Assembly (NCBI GenBank): GCA_011523735.1
Contig: WTGB01000155.1
Coordinates: 1 to 64,000, forward strand
Length of the DNA: 64,000 bases
Source of the DNA: Chloroflexota bacterium
Lineage (GTDB): Bacteria; Chloroflexota; Anaerolineae; Aggregatilineales; Phototrophicaceae
Direction: 5' to 3'
This document shows, piece by piece, positions 9,346-19,149 of this stretch. The translations under genes were made by a program, and so were the position numbers. How positions within the stretch are numbered: position 1 is the stretch's first letter; each line of letters opens with the position of its first letter. The notes under the pieces were generated by a model. The model was not told the origin of the DNA and did no database searches. It was given only the letters and a program-made list of their open reading frames with translations.

Positions 9346-11637
9346 GTGGAGGAGCTCAAGAATCTCTTCATTGACCCGGAACAAGATATCGACCGCGATG
9401 CCTTCAAGCCGGCCAGTTATCTGCGCCGAGTAATTCAACTCGACAGTGAAATCAGCCGCGCGGAACTTCATATCACCGCTTGCGGCCTCTACAGCGCGTA
9501 CATCAACGGCTTGTTGGTCACGGATGAAGTCTTTACGCCGGGCTATACCTTGTATACCAAGCGGCTGCAATTTCAGTCTTTTGACGTAACTGAATTGCTG
9601 CAAGCCGGTCAAAATGTTTTGAGCCTGATTATGGGCGACGGTTGGTGGCGCGGCTCCCTGGGAGCAACATCAGCCCGCAACGCCTATGGAGATGACATCC
9701 GTTTGGCGGCGCTGCTCAAAGTTATATTCAAAGACGGCAATGAACAGAAGATAGGGACGGACGAGAGTTGGAAAGCCACCCAGGACGGGCCCATCCGCAA
9801 AAGCGATTGGAAAGATGGCGAAGTCTACGACGCGCGTCGCGAACTCCAAGGTTGGCATGAAGCGGAATACGATGACAGCGGTTGGCATGTCGTGAGGCCC
9901 GCGCAATATGACGGGTCACTCGTGCAAAGCGAGGGGGAACCGATCCGTGAAAGGGAGCGGCTTCAGCCTAAAGTCCTTACGACGCCCGATGGCGCAACTG
10001 TTCTCGATTTCCAACAGAATCTTTTTGGTTACGTCCAATTCCAGTTGAATGCGCCCGCGAGCCACGAAGTCCTCCTTACTCATGGCGAAGTCCTGGATGA
10101 GAACGGCAACTTCACACAGAAGAACTTCCAATTCAAGATACTCGGTCGGAGTGTGATGGCGCCGCTCCTGCAGGAAATCCGCTATATAGCCAAGGAAGGC
10201 GCGCAGACTTACAAGCCAACCTTCACCGCGCAAGGCTTTCGTTATGTAAAGCTGGACAACTGGCCCGAGCCAGTCTTGCCGCAGAACTTCACCGCCATCG
10301 CCGTCTACTCAGACATGCACGATATCGGCAGGTTACGCTGTTCGCACGAAGGTATCAATAAGCTCATCGAAAACACCAAGTGGAGTTTGAAAGGTAATTT
10401 CCTCGATATCCCCACGGACTGCCCAACGCGTGAGCGCGCCGGCTGGACCGGTGATATCGCGTCTTTCTGCGAAGCTGGCAGTTACTTGATGAATATAAAC
10501 AAGTTCTTGGCCAAGTGGATGAAAGATGTCGCGCTGCAGCAGCACGAAGACGGTCGAATCGCGAACATCGTGCCCGGCGGCGGCATGCCGAAGATGCTGG
10601 ACGGCAGTGCGGGCTGGGCTGACGCTGCTGTGATCGTTCCCTACACACTTTACAAAATGTACGGAAACAGGCAGATACTTGCCGATCAATATGACAGCAT
10701 GACGCGCTTCCTCAGCTTCATGGAAGGCCGGGCAAAGCGGACGCATTGGCGCAATCGCTGGCGTCATAATCCCCATAGCGACTTCGTCATCGACACTGGC
10801 TACCACTGGGGAGAATGGCTCGAGCCTGGCCGCCATCCCATGCAAGACATGATCAGAAACATACTCCTGCCAGATGCCGAGGTGGCGACCGCATATTTTG
10901 GCTTCTCCGCCGAGTTAATGGCGGAGATCGCCCAGGCTCTCGACAAGGCTTCCGATGCCGATCGTTATCAGGCCCTCGCCGACGATATCAAGGCAGCATA
11001 CCGTCATACATTCACCGATGACGGTTTGGTCAGATCCCGACGTCAATGCCACTATGTTCGCCCGGTGGCTCTGGGTCTCCTCGACCATTCTGACAATCAG
11101 CGCAATGTTTCTCTTCTGAATAAAATGGTGACGGCAAACGACTATTGCATCGGCACCGGCTTCCTCACAACGCCCTTTATCCTGAACGTTCTCTGCGATT
11201 ACGGATTCGTCGAAACGGCATACAAGATGGCGGAAAACGAAAAGAGCCCCGGCTGGCTCTACCAAGTCAACAAGGGCGCCACAACGATCTGGGAAAAATG
11301 GGATGGCATCGATGCTGACGGCGTACCGAGGTTTTCCTTCAATCATTATGCTTTTGGCGCAGTGGCTGCCTGGTTCTTTTCCTATGTCGCTGGCATCAAG
11401 CCGCTTGAACCGGGCTTCCAGCGTATTAGCATCAAGCCCTACCCGGGCGGCAGCTTAACCTATGCCGATTGCAGCTACCGCAGTGCCGCCGGTCCTATCC
11501 GCAGCGCCTGGCAACGCGACGGTCAAGACTTCAGCCTCATGGTCGAGACACCGGCGGCGACTGAAATTCACTTGCCCGATGGCGCGCGACACGAAATCTC
11601 TGGCGGAAAGGGGACCTTCACCTGCCAATTGTCCTAG
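9346..11637 (+). CDS. GH78 alpha-L-rhamnosidase
   Basis: Hydrolyses terminal alpha-L-rhamnose from glycosides. The GH78 hallmark 'DCPTRERAGWTGD' starts at Asp358, ahead of the (alpha/alpha)6 catalytic barrel. N-terminal jelly-roll segments contain 'LYINGLLV'-like and 'GDGWWRG' motifs of bacterial rhamnosidases. The C-terminus is the closing beta domain ('AGIKPLEPGFQRISIKP'). There is no signal peptide, so it probably acts on imported oligosaccharides. Length is 763 residues, on the short side because no extra carbohydrate-binding module is present. The start is GTG at 9346 with a weak AGGA upstream. No rhamnose transport or catabolic genes are beside it. Confidence 0.9.
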   Translation: MEELKNLFIDPEQDIDRDAFKPASYLRRVIQLDSEISRAELHITACGLYSAYINGLLVTDEVFTPGYTLYTKRLQFQSFDVTELLQAGQNVLSLIMGDGWWRGSLGATSARNAYGDDIRLAALLKVIFKDGNEQKIGTDESWKATQDGPIRKSDWKDGEVYDARRELQGWHEAEYDDSGWHVVRPAQYDGSLVQSEGEPIRERERLQPKVLTTPDGATVLDFQQNLFGYVQFQLNAPASHEVLLTHGEVLDENGNFTQKNFQFKILGRSVMAPLLQEIRYIAKEGAQTYKPTFTAQGFRYVKLDNWPEPVLPQNFTAIAVYSDMHDIGRLRCSHEGINKLIENTKWSLKGNFLDIPTDCPTRERAGWTGDIASFCEAGSYLMNINKFLAKWMKDVALQQHEDGRIANIVPGGGMPKMLDGSAGWADAAVIVPYTLYKMYGNRQILADQYDSMTRFLSFMEGRAKRTHWRNRWRHNPHSDFVIDTGYHWGEWLEPGRHPMQDMIRNILLPDAEVATAYFGFSAELMAEIAQALDKASDADRYQALADDIKAAYRHTFTDDGLVRSRRQCHYVRPVALGLLDHSDNQRNVSLLNKMVTANDYCIGTGFLTTPFILNVLCDYGFVETAYKMAENEKSPGWLYQVNKGATTIWEKWDGIDADGVPRFSFNHYAFGAVAAWFFSYVAGIKPLEPGFQRISIKPYPGGSLTYADCSYRSAAGPIRSAWQRDGQDFSLMVETPAATEIHLPDGARHEISGGKGTFTCQLS

Positions 11638-11724
11638 CTTCGCAATGCCTCGTGCCATGAACCAACCAGCCAATCTGGTACAATTGCCGCGCTTGCCTAC
11701 TAACGCTGCGCTGGAAGTCTCGAT

Positions 11725-13200
11725 ATGAAAGCCCAACTGGTCTCCGCGCTTGCCCTGTTTATGTTGCTGAACGCCTGCCAGGCGCCGCAGGAGCCCGCCG
11801 ACCGGTTGCAGCAACCCACGACATCTATCATCGTCTACGTGACGCCAACGCCGATCCCAACTCTGGTCCCGACTGCCGTCCGCTTCCAGCCCACAGAAAC
11901 ACCAGAGATTATAGAAGCCGAGCAATCCAACATCACCGCCGCGAATTGTGAAGCGGCGCTTGCTGCGCACTATGCCGCAGCCAGCGACAGTTGCCTCGCG
12001 GGACCAACCGGCTATTTCTGCAATGGTGGCTTACCGCCCAAAGTCGATCCAGCATCCGATGCTCTCAGCGCCCCGGCCGCCCTGGCAGAAGCCGACCAGA
12101 TCGAACGGCTGCAAAGCCCGCCCTTGTCCGCAGGGAAAGGCGGGGGATTGCTCTGGCTGCGCCTGGAAAAGAACATCCTGATGGACGCTCTCATCATCGG
12201 GGGGGTCAACATCAGCAACCGCGTTTCAGCGGAGACTGGCTTGGCGCGCTGGCGGTCCATCACCATCGAAAGTGCATCGGCGGCCTCCGACTGCGGAGCC
12301 ATGCCATCCGTCGGCGCCTTGGTCGTGCAAGGGTTATACGGCCAGACAGCCAGCGTCTTCATTAATGGCGTCGCCACTGAGATTAACGGAACGCTTATCG
12401 TGCTGACGCAAGCCGATACAACCAAATTCATCGCCATTGAAGGCAACATTTTGTTGGTCGCCTTCGGCCAATCTGTCACACTGAATGTAGGTGAACAGCT
12501 AAATCTGCGTTATGAACCGGGCGACTGGAATCGGCCCGCGCAACTGCCAGGCCAGCCCGTCTTGCTGGAATACGAGCTAATCAAGCACATTCCAATTCGG
12601 CTCTTTGATCGCCCAGTGCCAATTCCTCAGCCGGGCTATGCGCAGACACAGGGCGGCGTCAATATGCGCGTCGCCCCCGATATCAATTCGCGGCTTCTTT
12701 TCCAAGTGCCGGCCGGTGAAACAATGGGCATCCTCGGCATAAGCAGCGATGGTGAATGGCTGCACATCCGCTTCGGCAATGGTGATACCGGCTGGATGAG
12801 CGCCGAACTGCTGGCGGGCCGCCAGGGGCAGATCCACGATGTCTACGATATCACACCGGAGCCGCCGCAGCGTTATGGCGACTATGCCCACCGCGCCACT
12901 GTCAATGTGCCCCGGGGCGGCAACCTCCGCGCCGCGCCCGATACCGCCTTCCGCGTGAAACGCACGCTCCCCTCCGGCACGGTCGTGAAGCTGCTCGCTC
13001 GCAGCCCCTACAGCCCCTGGGTCAAGGTAGAAACAGAAGACGATACGGGCTGGATGGCGCTTTTCACTCTGAAGACCGAAGCGGTCATCAGTTCGCTGCC
13101 GATTGACTACGATGTGCCGCTGCCGCCCCGCGCGACGCCAACGCCCTCATTCAGCTTTGGCGGCGGGCACGCCTACCCCGATCCCGAAGGCGGATACTAG
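11725..13200 (+). CDS. SH3b-domain lipoprotein
   Basis: A 491-residue exported lipoprotein. The N-terminus is a signal peptide with a lipobox ending in Cys18 ('FMLLNAC'). A Thr/Pro linker ('YVTPTPIPTLVPT') follows, typical of surface proteins in Chloroflexota. The middle part (about 70-300) is a globular domain with several Cys that I do not recognise. Two bacterial SH3 domains follow, near residues 305-370 ('VNMRVAPDINSRLL') and 387-450 ('GNLRAAPDTAFRVK'). SH3b domains bind cell-wall peptides or proteins, so attachment or sensing at the envelope is plausible. TACAAT at 11679-11684 may be its -10 box. Unlike the SH3b domains near 47-50 kb, these lack the C-x4-C. Confidence 0.8.
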   Translation: MKAQLVSALALFMLLNACQAPQEPADRLQQPTTSIIVYVTPTPIPTLVPTAVRFQPTETPEIIEAEQSNITAANCEAALAAHYAAASDSCLAGPTGYFCNGGLPPKVDPASDALSAPAALAEADQIERLQSPPLSAGKGGGLLWLRLEKNILMDALIIGGVNISNRVSAETGLARWRSITIESASAASDCGAMPSVGALVVQGLYGQTASVFINGVATEINGTLIVLTQADTTKFIAIEGNILLVAFGQSVTLNVGEQLNLRYEPGDWNRPAQLPGQPVLLEYELIKHIPIRLFDRPVPIPQPGYAQTQGGVNMRVAPDINSRLLFQVPAGETMGILGISSDGEWLHIRFGNGDTGWMSAELLAGRQGQIHDVYDITPEPPQRYGDYAHRATVNVPRGGNLRAAPDTAFRVKRTLPSGTVVKLLARSPYSPWVKVETEDDTGWMALFTLKTEAVISSLPIDYDVPLPPRATPTPSFSFGGGHAYPDPEGGY

Positions 13201-13253
13201 CGCGCTTCTACGCGTATCCTTGCCAGAGGGATGCTGTCGCCGATCGCCTCGCG

Positions 13254-15068
13254 TTATAGGCTAGCGGTCCAATAGGGCCGCGGAGTAAGCTGCATCTTGC
13301 GCAGGCGCCAGGCAACAAGGCAGGTCCCCGCAATCGCAAGCGCCGAAACTAGTGCGGCAATATCACGCGCCGGCGTCGAACCCAGATAGACGCGCAGCAC
13401 ATATTCGCCAGCTGGCAACGGCAACGTTATCAGACCATGATGAGGAGAGGGGCTGATCTCAAGCGGACGCCCGTCCAACTCTGCCTGCCAGCCGAGCCAA
13501 TAGAAATTGTATATTTCGGCGACGAAGGCGACTTCTGTTTTGATGTGCCAGGCTAGCGATTGCGGCGCATTGTGGAGGAGTTCGGCTTCCGTGCCGGCTG
13601 GCAATAATGAGCGGTTCAGTTTGTCAATCGGATAGCCGTCAGCATAATCGGCCAGCAGATGCTCTGTAGATGGCGGCAGCGAATGCACACCACGCGGAAG
13701 AAACTCGTTCGTGGCTGTCGTCCCCGGAAGAGACGGCTTCAGTTCGGCCGCTTGATGATAGGCGGCGACAGAAGTATCAAGCGAAGCAATTCGCCATTCT
13801 GGCGCATATAGCAGTGGAATGGCTGTCACGATTGGCAGGGCAACAATCAAGGCAATCGCGCTGAGTCGATAATGCCGTTCCAGCTTGCTCAGCCAGAAGC
13901 CGTTCATACTGGCGACGATCGCCAGGCAGGCGGCAATCGGACTTAACAATCGCCAAGGGAATTGCAAAAACTGCAACACCCTAATGCCCTCCCACATTTC
14001 GCGCGAAATCGGAATGACGAGGAAGATGAGCGCGATCGCCAGCAGCGCGAAAAAAACCGTCCCGAGGAAGGCCTGAGGGTGGCGGGTCCGGTAGCCGCGA
14101 ACATACAGCAGAAGCGCCGAGATCCCGCCAACCAAAGCCAAAGACCACTGCGCGATGCCCAATTGCTGCAAATGACGCAGCCCATTAATCGCGCCAGCAT
14201 TCTGAATCGGCCTGGGCGAAAGCAATTCGCCGAGCCGAACGAAGTGTGCGCGATAATCGAGCACGCCCGGCGCCAGCAGGTTCTCCAATTGCACCGAATC
14301 GCTTTCGAGCAAGATCGGCAGCCAGAACGTCGACGCTGCAGCAGTGCCTAGGCCCAATGCCAGCAGCGCCAACAAGCCAGAACCCGATCTCATCTGGCTA
14401 GCTTCGCGATTGATGAATTGCAGGCCTGTTTCAAATAGGACCCAAGTTGCGCAAATTATCGTCAAGGTCACTGCCATCATATTATGGGAGTTGACCAGGG
14501 CGGCTTGCAGCAAGGCAGCGAGGAGGAAATTGATGGGAGTTGGTTTATCACGCAGTGCGTCGACGCGCCAGAGCAGCAAGGCGAAAACGGCTAATGCGAG
14601 CAGTTCCGGGTAGGCGCCGCGGGCATAAGCCTCGGTATACATCAGGTAGGGACTGTAAACATAAACGAGACCGGCAATCAGGGCCCCCAGCCGTCCACTG
14701 CGCCGCTTGCAAAAGAGATACATCCCGCCGCTGCACATCAAGAAACTCAAAAGCAGCAGCCAGCGCAAGGCATCCAAGGCGCTCAGGTCGAAGAGCAATT
14801 GGAGAAAGCTTGTCAAGTAATAGGTCAAACTGGCGTAGAAATGAAATAGGGGCGAGCCATAACCGAAATACATGCTCTCCGCCCAGCTGGGAAAGTACAG
14901 ACCCTGTTCCCAACTGCGCTGCATTTCGGCGGCGCGATAGCTGTGCAAGAGCGTGTCGAAGCCATTGGGCAAACCAGGATTCAAAGCCAGAGGAATGGCG
15001 AGGAAGAGCGTCAGTGTGAGCGTCAACAGCAGACCGGGGTCAAGAAATCGGCGGGAGAAACCTGTCAT
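13254..15068 (-). CDS. GT-C-like membrane protein (PTPS-related domain)
   Basis: A 604-residue protein with about 10-12 transmembrane helices. The N-terminal part resembles the membrane domain called 6-pyruvoyl-tetrahydropterin synthase-related, which looks like lipid-linked-sugar glycosyltransferases of GT-C fold: 'GLPNGFDTLLHSYRAAEM' and 'SPLFHFYASLTYYLTSF' after the first helix. The C-terminus holds an extracytoplasmic beta-rich part ('ISPSPHHGLITLPLPAGEY') and a last helix, as in YfhO-like proteins. The likely role is glycosyl transfer to an envelope polymer or protein, but the donor and acceptor are unknown. ATG at 15068 is preferred to the TTG one codon upstream. Confidence 0.7.
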   Translation of the reverse strand: MTGFSRRFLDPGLLLTLTLTLFLAIPLALNPGLPNGFDTLLHSYRAAEMQRSWEQGLYFPSWAESMYFGYGSPLFHFYASLTYYLTSFLQLLFDLSALDALRWLLLLSFLMCSGGMYLFCKRRSGRLGALIAGLVYVYSPYLMYTEAYARGAYPELLALAVFALLLWRVDALRDKPTPINFLLAALLQAALVNSHNMMAVTLTIICATWVLFETGLQFINREASQMRSGSGLLALLALGLGTAAASTFWLPILLESDSVQLENLLAPGVLDYRAHFVRLGELLSPRPIQNAGAINGLRHLQQLGIAQWSLALVGGISALLLYVRGYRTRHPQAFLGTVFFALLAIALIFLVIPISREMWEGIRVLQFLQFPWRLLSPIAACLAIVASMNGFWLSKLERHYRLSAIALIVALPIVTAIPLLYAPEWRIASLDTSVAAYHQAAELKPSLPGTTATNEFLPRGVHSLPPSTEHLLADYADGYPIDKLNRSLLPAGTEAELLHNAPQSLAWHIKTEVAFVAEIYNFYWLGWQAELDGRPLEISPSPHHGLITLPLPAGEYVLRVYLGSTPARDIAALVSALAIAGTCLVAWRLRKMQLTPRPYWTASL

Positions 15069-15295
15069 CAATTGCCCGCTAGAGCTTCTAGTTGGAGATT
15101 CACTTATCGGTCTCGCCCGAGGCGCAATACAGCTTCGCTCGTGGGACTTTCAACCAGCGAACCAGTATACACCGCCCTTATTTCCCCTTCAATTTGTGAT
15201 TGGCCTGCGGAGCACGTCGCTAGAAATGTGCCAAGCCTGCGGTTTCGATGTATCTTTAATATCGAAGTGGGCTTTTCAGCCAGGAGGGATCGGGA

Positions 15296-17338
15296 ATGGC
15301 AACCGAGCGGGCGCAAGACGAAGCCACTTACAAACGGCGAATCAATGCCTGGGCGATGTACGACTGGGCAAATTCGGCCTTTGCCACCACCATTCTCGCC
15401 AGCCTGCTGCCCATCTACTACAGCACGGTTGCCGGCAGCACGCTGCCAAGCGAAGCCACTGCCACCGCCTACTGGTCGCTGACCATCAGCTTTTCGCTCT
15501 TCGTCCTAGCGATCCTCTCGCCCATCCTCGGCACGATCTCCGATGTCATGCGGAACAAGAAACGCTTTCTGGCGATTTTCATAGGCGCCGGTGTCCTAGG
15601 CACCGGTCTGCTCATATTCGTCAGCACTGGCGATTGGCTGCTGGCATCGCTATTCTTTGTTCTGGGGCGGATCGGCTTCGGCGGTTCGATCGTCTTCTAT
15701 GACGCGCTGCTGCCGCATGTTGCCCGCAAACAGGATCGGGATTGGGTCTCAACCCGCGGCTATGCTCTCGGTTACCTCGGCGGGGGCCTCCTGCTGGCAA
15801 TCAACGTGGCGATGTTCTTCTTCATTCCCGATACCGTCTTCGAGCACGCCGGGATTCGCCTGTCTTTCCTGAGCGTCGCTATCTGGTGGCTGGTCTTTTC
15901 CCTGCCTATCCTGCGTCAGGTGCCAGAACCGCCATCGGTGAGCGTTATCCTTCAGCGCGGCGAAAACGTGCTCGGTGTCAGCATCAACCGCCTGCGTCAG
16001 ACTTTTCGCAATATTCAGCGCTATCGCGAACTCTTCAAATATTTAGTTGCCTTCCTCGTCTACAACGACGCCATCGGCACGATCATTGCTGTGGCGGCTA
16101 TCTATGGCGCTGAGCTAGGATTCGGCCTGACCGAACTGGTCCTGGCAATTCTCCTCGTGCAATTCGCCGGCATCCCCTTCAGCATCATCTTCGGCCGCTT
16201 GCCCGCCCACAATGATAGCCGAGCGCCCTTCTATCTGGCTTTCATCTTGATCAACGCCATCGCCCTGCCGATCCTCGGCATCGCGCTCGTCAATACCCTG
16301 CCCGCCTCAGTGACCGGCGCCCCGCCAGCGCCCTATGTCACGGAAGGCGAACACGTCGGCGAAGGAGCATATCTGCTCACTGGCGAAGCATTCAAGACGA
16401 CTGGCAATTGGCAAGAACTGCTTGTATCCGGCGACGATCTTGTCGGCGAGGGATTCATAGGCAACTTGACCGCTCTGCTCACTGGCCGTCCCGATGACCT
16501 CTTCTACGTCATGAGCCGCGATAACTCCGCCACGCAGACCTTTGCCTTCAATGGCCAGGAGATTCAATTGACCTATCGTTTGGCGCCGGACGGCGGCCTC
16601 ATCGGCTTCAGACTGAACGGTGAAACCTTGACAAAGGACGATGGCGCCGAACCGCTCATAATCGACACGTATAGCGAGAACTTGCGCTACGGCGAGACCG
16701 AAACCATCACTATCACCTCCGCCGGTCATCATATCCTGGAAATTGTGAACATCTCAGAGCAACTCGACGACTCTCGAAGCAACGTTATCGCCATCTCACA
16801 GATTGAAGTCCTGCCGCCGTCTCGCGAAAGCAGCCTGTCCACGATCGCGCTAATCATCGCGGCTTTTGAAGTGCTAGCGCTGTTGCTTGCCTGGCTGCTC
16901 CGTTCGCGATTCGTCGATCTCTCCAATTGGCTTGATACCCGCCGCAGCATCTTGCTCTCGCTCCTCGTGTATTGCATCGTCGCTTGCTGGGGTTACGTTC
17001 TTAACGCCACGTTGGAGTTTTGGATGCTCGCCTTGATGGTGGCAATGGTGCAAGGCGGCAGCCAGGCGCTCAGCCGCAGCTTGTACGCCAGCCTATGCCC
17101 GACAGCAAAGAGCGGCGAATTCTTCGGCTTCTACAGCATCATGGAGAAATTCGCCTCGATTATCGGTCCGCTGATTTTCGCCTTCGCTGGCATCGTGCTG
17201 GGCAGCAGCCGCCCCGCCATACTCAGCTTGATCCTGCTCTTCGTACTTGGCGGCTACCTGCTCAGCCGCGTGGACATCGCCGAGGGGCAGCGCGTCGCCC
17301 GTGAAGAAGACGCTGAACACGGCATCGTCAGCGACTAA
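15296..17338 (+). CDS. UMF1-family MFS transporter with large inserted domain
   Basis: This belongs to the Atg22/UMF1 branch of the major facilitator superfamily. 'RRINAWAMYDWANSAFATTI' at the N-terminus is the family signature. Bacterial members are usually about 420-460 residues; this one has 680. The excess is an insert at roughly residues 338-512, between the N- and C-terminal helix bundles. It is rich in beta-strand-like sequence ('NWQELLVSGDDLVGEGFI', 'FRLNGETLTKDDGAEPL') and probably lies outside the membrane. The C-terminal bundle is normal ('ALSRSLYASLCPTAKSGEFF'). A strong AGGAGG precedes the ATG. Substrate unknown; the insert could be a binding domain. Confidence 0.85.
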   Translation: MATERAQDEATYKRRINAWAMYDWANSAFATTILASLLPIYYSTVAGSTLPSEATATAYWSLTISFSLFVLAILSPILGTISDVMRNKKRFLAIFIGAGVLGTGLLIFVSTGDWLLASLFFVLGRIGFGGSIVFYDALLPHVARKQDRDWVSTRGYALGYLGGGLLLAINVAMFFFIPDTVFEHAGIRLSFLSVAIWWLVFSLPILRQVPEPPSVSVILQRGENVLGVSINRLRQTFRNIQRYRELFKYLVAFLVYNDAIGTIIAVAAIYGAELGFGLTELVLAILLVQFAGIPFSIIFGRLPAHNDSRAPFYLAFILINAIALPILGIALVNTLPASVTGAPPAPYVTEGEHVGEGAYLLTGEAFKTTGNWQELLVSGDDLVGEGFIGNLTALLTGRPDDLFYVMSRDNSATQTFAFNGQEIQLTYRLAPDGGLIGFRLNGETLTKDDGAEPLIIDTYSENLRYGETETITITSAGHHILEIVNISEQLDDSRSNVIAISQIEVLPPSRESSLSTIALIIAAFEVLALLLAWLLRSRFVDLSNWLDTRRSILLSLLVYCIVACWGYVLNATLEFWMLALMVAMVQGGSQALSRSLYASLCPTAKSGEFFGFYSIMEKFASIIGPLIFAFAGIVLGSSRPAILSLILLFVLGGYLLSRVDIAEGQRVAREEDAEHGIVSD

Positions 17339-17414
17339 CTAAGAAACCGCTACTAGCGACTTGAGGCTGATACAATACTGGTACAAGCGCATCTAAACAC
17401 AGGAGCAAAATAAA

Positions 17415-17888
17415 ATGCCGCAAATCGGGCAGACTGCGCCAGACTTTGAACTGCTGAATCAAGACGGGCAGACCGTGCGCCTCAGCGACTATCGCGGAAA
17501 GCGCGTGATAATCTTCGCCTTCCCCAAAGCCAATACCATGGGCTGTAACAACCAAGCCTGCTCCTTCCGCGATGTTTTTCCGCAGATCGAATCGCGTAAT
17601 GCCATCGTCCTCGGCGTCAGCTCCGATAGCGTCGAAGAACTCGCCCGCTGGAAAAAGCTCAAACAGTTGCAGTACGATCTTCTCTCCGACCCCGATCACA
17701 AGATGCTCGATGCCTGGGAGGCCTGGGGCTTCAAGCTGTTCATCATAAAGTTGCCGGTTTCAGCTACCCGCTCCTACTGGGTCATTGACGAGCGTGGCAT
17801 ACTTGTCGAACAGCAAATTGGCGTGCGTCCGCAAGAGAGCGTGGACAAAGCGTTGGCGGCCGTCGAGCGTCTGGCTGAATCCACCTAG
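17415..17888 (+). CDS. bcp: Bcp/PrxQ-type peroxiredoxin (second of two)
   Basis: A 157-residue paralogue of the peroxiredoxin at 8803, with nearly the same N-terminus. Cys44 (peroxidatic) and Cys49 (resolving) are present in 'NTMGCNNQAC'. The proline normally before Gly-Cys is Met42, and the two residues after Cys44 are Asn-Asn rather than Thr-Thr. These changes sit in the active-site loop and may shift peroxide or reductant preference. GGAGCAAAATAAA precedes the ATG. TACAAT at 17371-17376 is a possible -10 box, with no good -35. Confidence 0.9.
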   Translation: MPQIGQTAPDFELLNQDGQTVRLSDYRGKRVIIFAFPKANTMGCNNQACSFRDVFPQIESRNAIVLGVSSDSVEELARWKKLKQLQYDLLSDPDHKMLDAWEAWGFKLFIIKLPVSATRSYWVIDERGILVEQQIGVRPQESVDKALAAVERLAEST

Positions 17889-17988
17889 CGCCTGCGTTTT
17901 TCATTCCTGACGAATCGCACTATCACCATCGGGGATGAGACAAGTATCATAGCGTCCGTCAACTATCGAATCGCAATTGGACGGCAAC

Positions 17989-19005
17989 ATGAAACTTATC
18001 CTCATCGGTTTCGGCGTCGTCGGGCAAGGTTTCGCCGAAATTCTGCAAAATAAGGCCGGACAGCTTCCCGGATTCGCACCTTCCATCATCGGCGTCATCA
18101 CCGCAACCAAAGGCTCGCTCTATCGATCCCGTGGGCTGGACATCGGGGCGCTGCTTTCGGCCGCGCAAACGGGCAGCTTTGCCGCGTATCCGGAACAAGC
18201 TGGCTTGCGCCGCGATATGACCGCGAGCGACATAATCAGCGCTGGCTCGGCCGATGTTCTCGTCGAGTTAAGCCCTACAAACCTCGACACCGCTCAACCC
18301 GCGCTCGCTTATTGCCATCAAGCCCTTGAAGCCGGCTTGCATCTCGTGCTCGCCAACAAAGGACCAGTCGCGCTTGACCATGCCAACCTGCGCAATAAGG
18401 CAGCGTCGAAGGGCCTGCAACTCCGGTACGAAGCTACAGTCATGGCGGGTACGCCCGTCATGCAGCTGGCGGAAGAAGCACTGGCGGGTTGCGCGATCCA
18501 GGCTGCGCGCGGCATCTTGAATGGCACGACCAATTACATCTTGACACAAATGGAAGCGGGTATGTCCTACACAGAGGCGCTGACGCAGGCACAAGCGCTG
18601 GGCTACGCCGAGACCGATCCTGCCGGCGATGTCGAAGGCTGGGATGCCGCCGGCAAGGTCTTGATCCTGGCAAGCGCGCTCTTCGGCAGTCGCCTCAAAA
18701 TGAGTGACCTGGATGTCAGCGGCATAACCCGCATCAGCAGCGACGATATCACCGAGGCCAAAGCCGCCGGGCAGCGTTACAAGCTGATTGCCGAAGCGAC
18801 GCCGAATGGCGGAGCGGTTAAGGCGATGCGCCTCCCGCTGAGCGACCCGCTGGCGAGCGTCGCCGGCTCGACCAATGCCATCACCCTGGAGACCGACCTG
18901 ATGGGCGCAGTCACGCTGATCGGCGCTGGCGCCGGCAAACTGGAAACGGGCAGCGCGATTCTCTCGGATTTGCTGGCGATTCAGCGTGTTGCCGGCTCGG
19001 GTTAA
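17989..19005 (+). CDS. hom: Homoserine dehydrogenase
   Basis: Reduces aspartate-semialdehyde to homoserine with NAD(P)H, in the threonine/methionine branch of aspartate metabolism (cytoplasm). The N-terminal Rossmann fold begins 'LIGFGVVGQGFAEIL'. The family signature 'YAETDPAGDVEGWDAAGK' carries the catalytic Asp/Lys region. Length is 338 residues with no C-terminal ACT domain, so threonine feedback inhibition by that domain is not expected. ATG at 17989 gives the canonical N-terminus; an in-frame TTG 12 bp upstream is less likely. No other threonine-pathway gene is adjacent. Confidence 0.92.
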   Translation: MKLILIGFGVVGQGFAEILQNKAGQLPGFAPSIIGVITATKGSLYRSRGLDIGALLSAAQTGSFAAYPEQAGLRRDMTASDIISAGSADVLVELSPTNLDTAQPALAYCHQALEAGLHLVLANKGPVALDHANLRNKAASKGLQLRYEATVMAGTPVMQLAEEALAGCAIQAARGILNGTTNYILTQMEAGMSYTEALTQAQALGYAETDPAGDVEGWDAAGKVLILASALFGSRLKMSDLDVSGITRISSDDITEAKAAGQRYKLIAEATPNGGAVKAMRLPLSDPLASVAGSTNAITLETDLMGAVTLIGAGAGKLETGSAILSDLLAIQRVAGSG

Positions 19006-19066
19006 GCCTGGCAGAAACTTAAGTGTAACTTATGCGTAAACTGGTATATGCAGGGTCAATACGGCT

Positions 19067-19096
19067 TTGAACATCGCCGCGCAACTATGCTATACT
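19067..19096 (+). promoter_or_regulatory. Candidate promoter of the pspA gene
   Basis: TTGAAC at 19067-19072, an 18-bp spacer and TATACT at 19091-19096 form a good sigma70-like promoter, giving a 5' leader of about 47 bases. TACAAT at 19100-19105 is an alternative -10 without a -35. I see no sigma54 (-24/-12) site such as drives pspA in Enterobacteria. Confidence 0.55.
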
Positions 19097-19149
19097 GGCT
19101 ACAATCTGCAGTTGAGTAAGGTCAAGCGCGATAAGGGGTAAATCCGCAT

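Noticed and set aside
17415-17888. Selenocysteine peroxiredoxin linked to selA
   Set aside because: Both peroxiredoxins use Cys codons at the active site, with no in-frame TGA.
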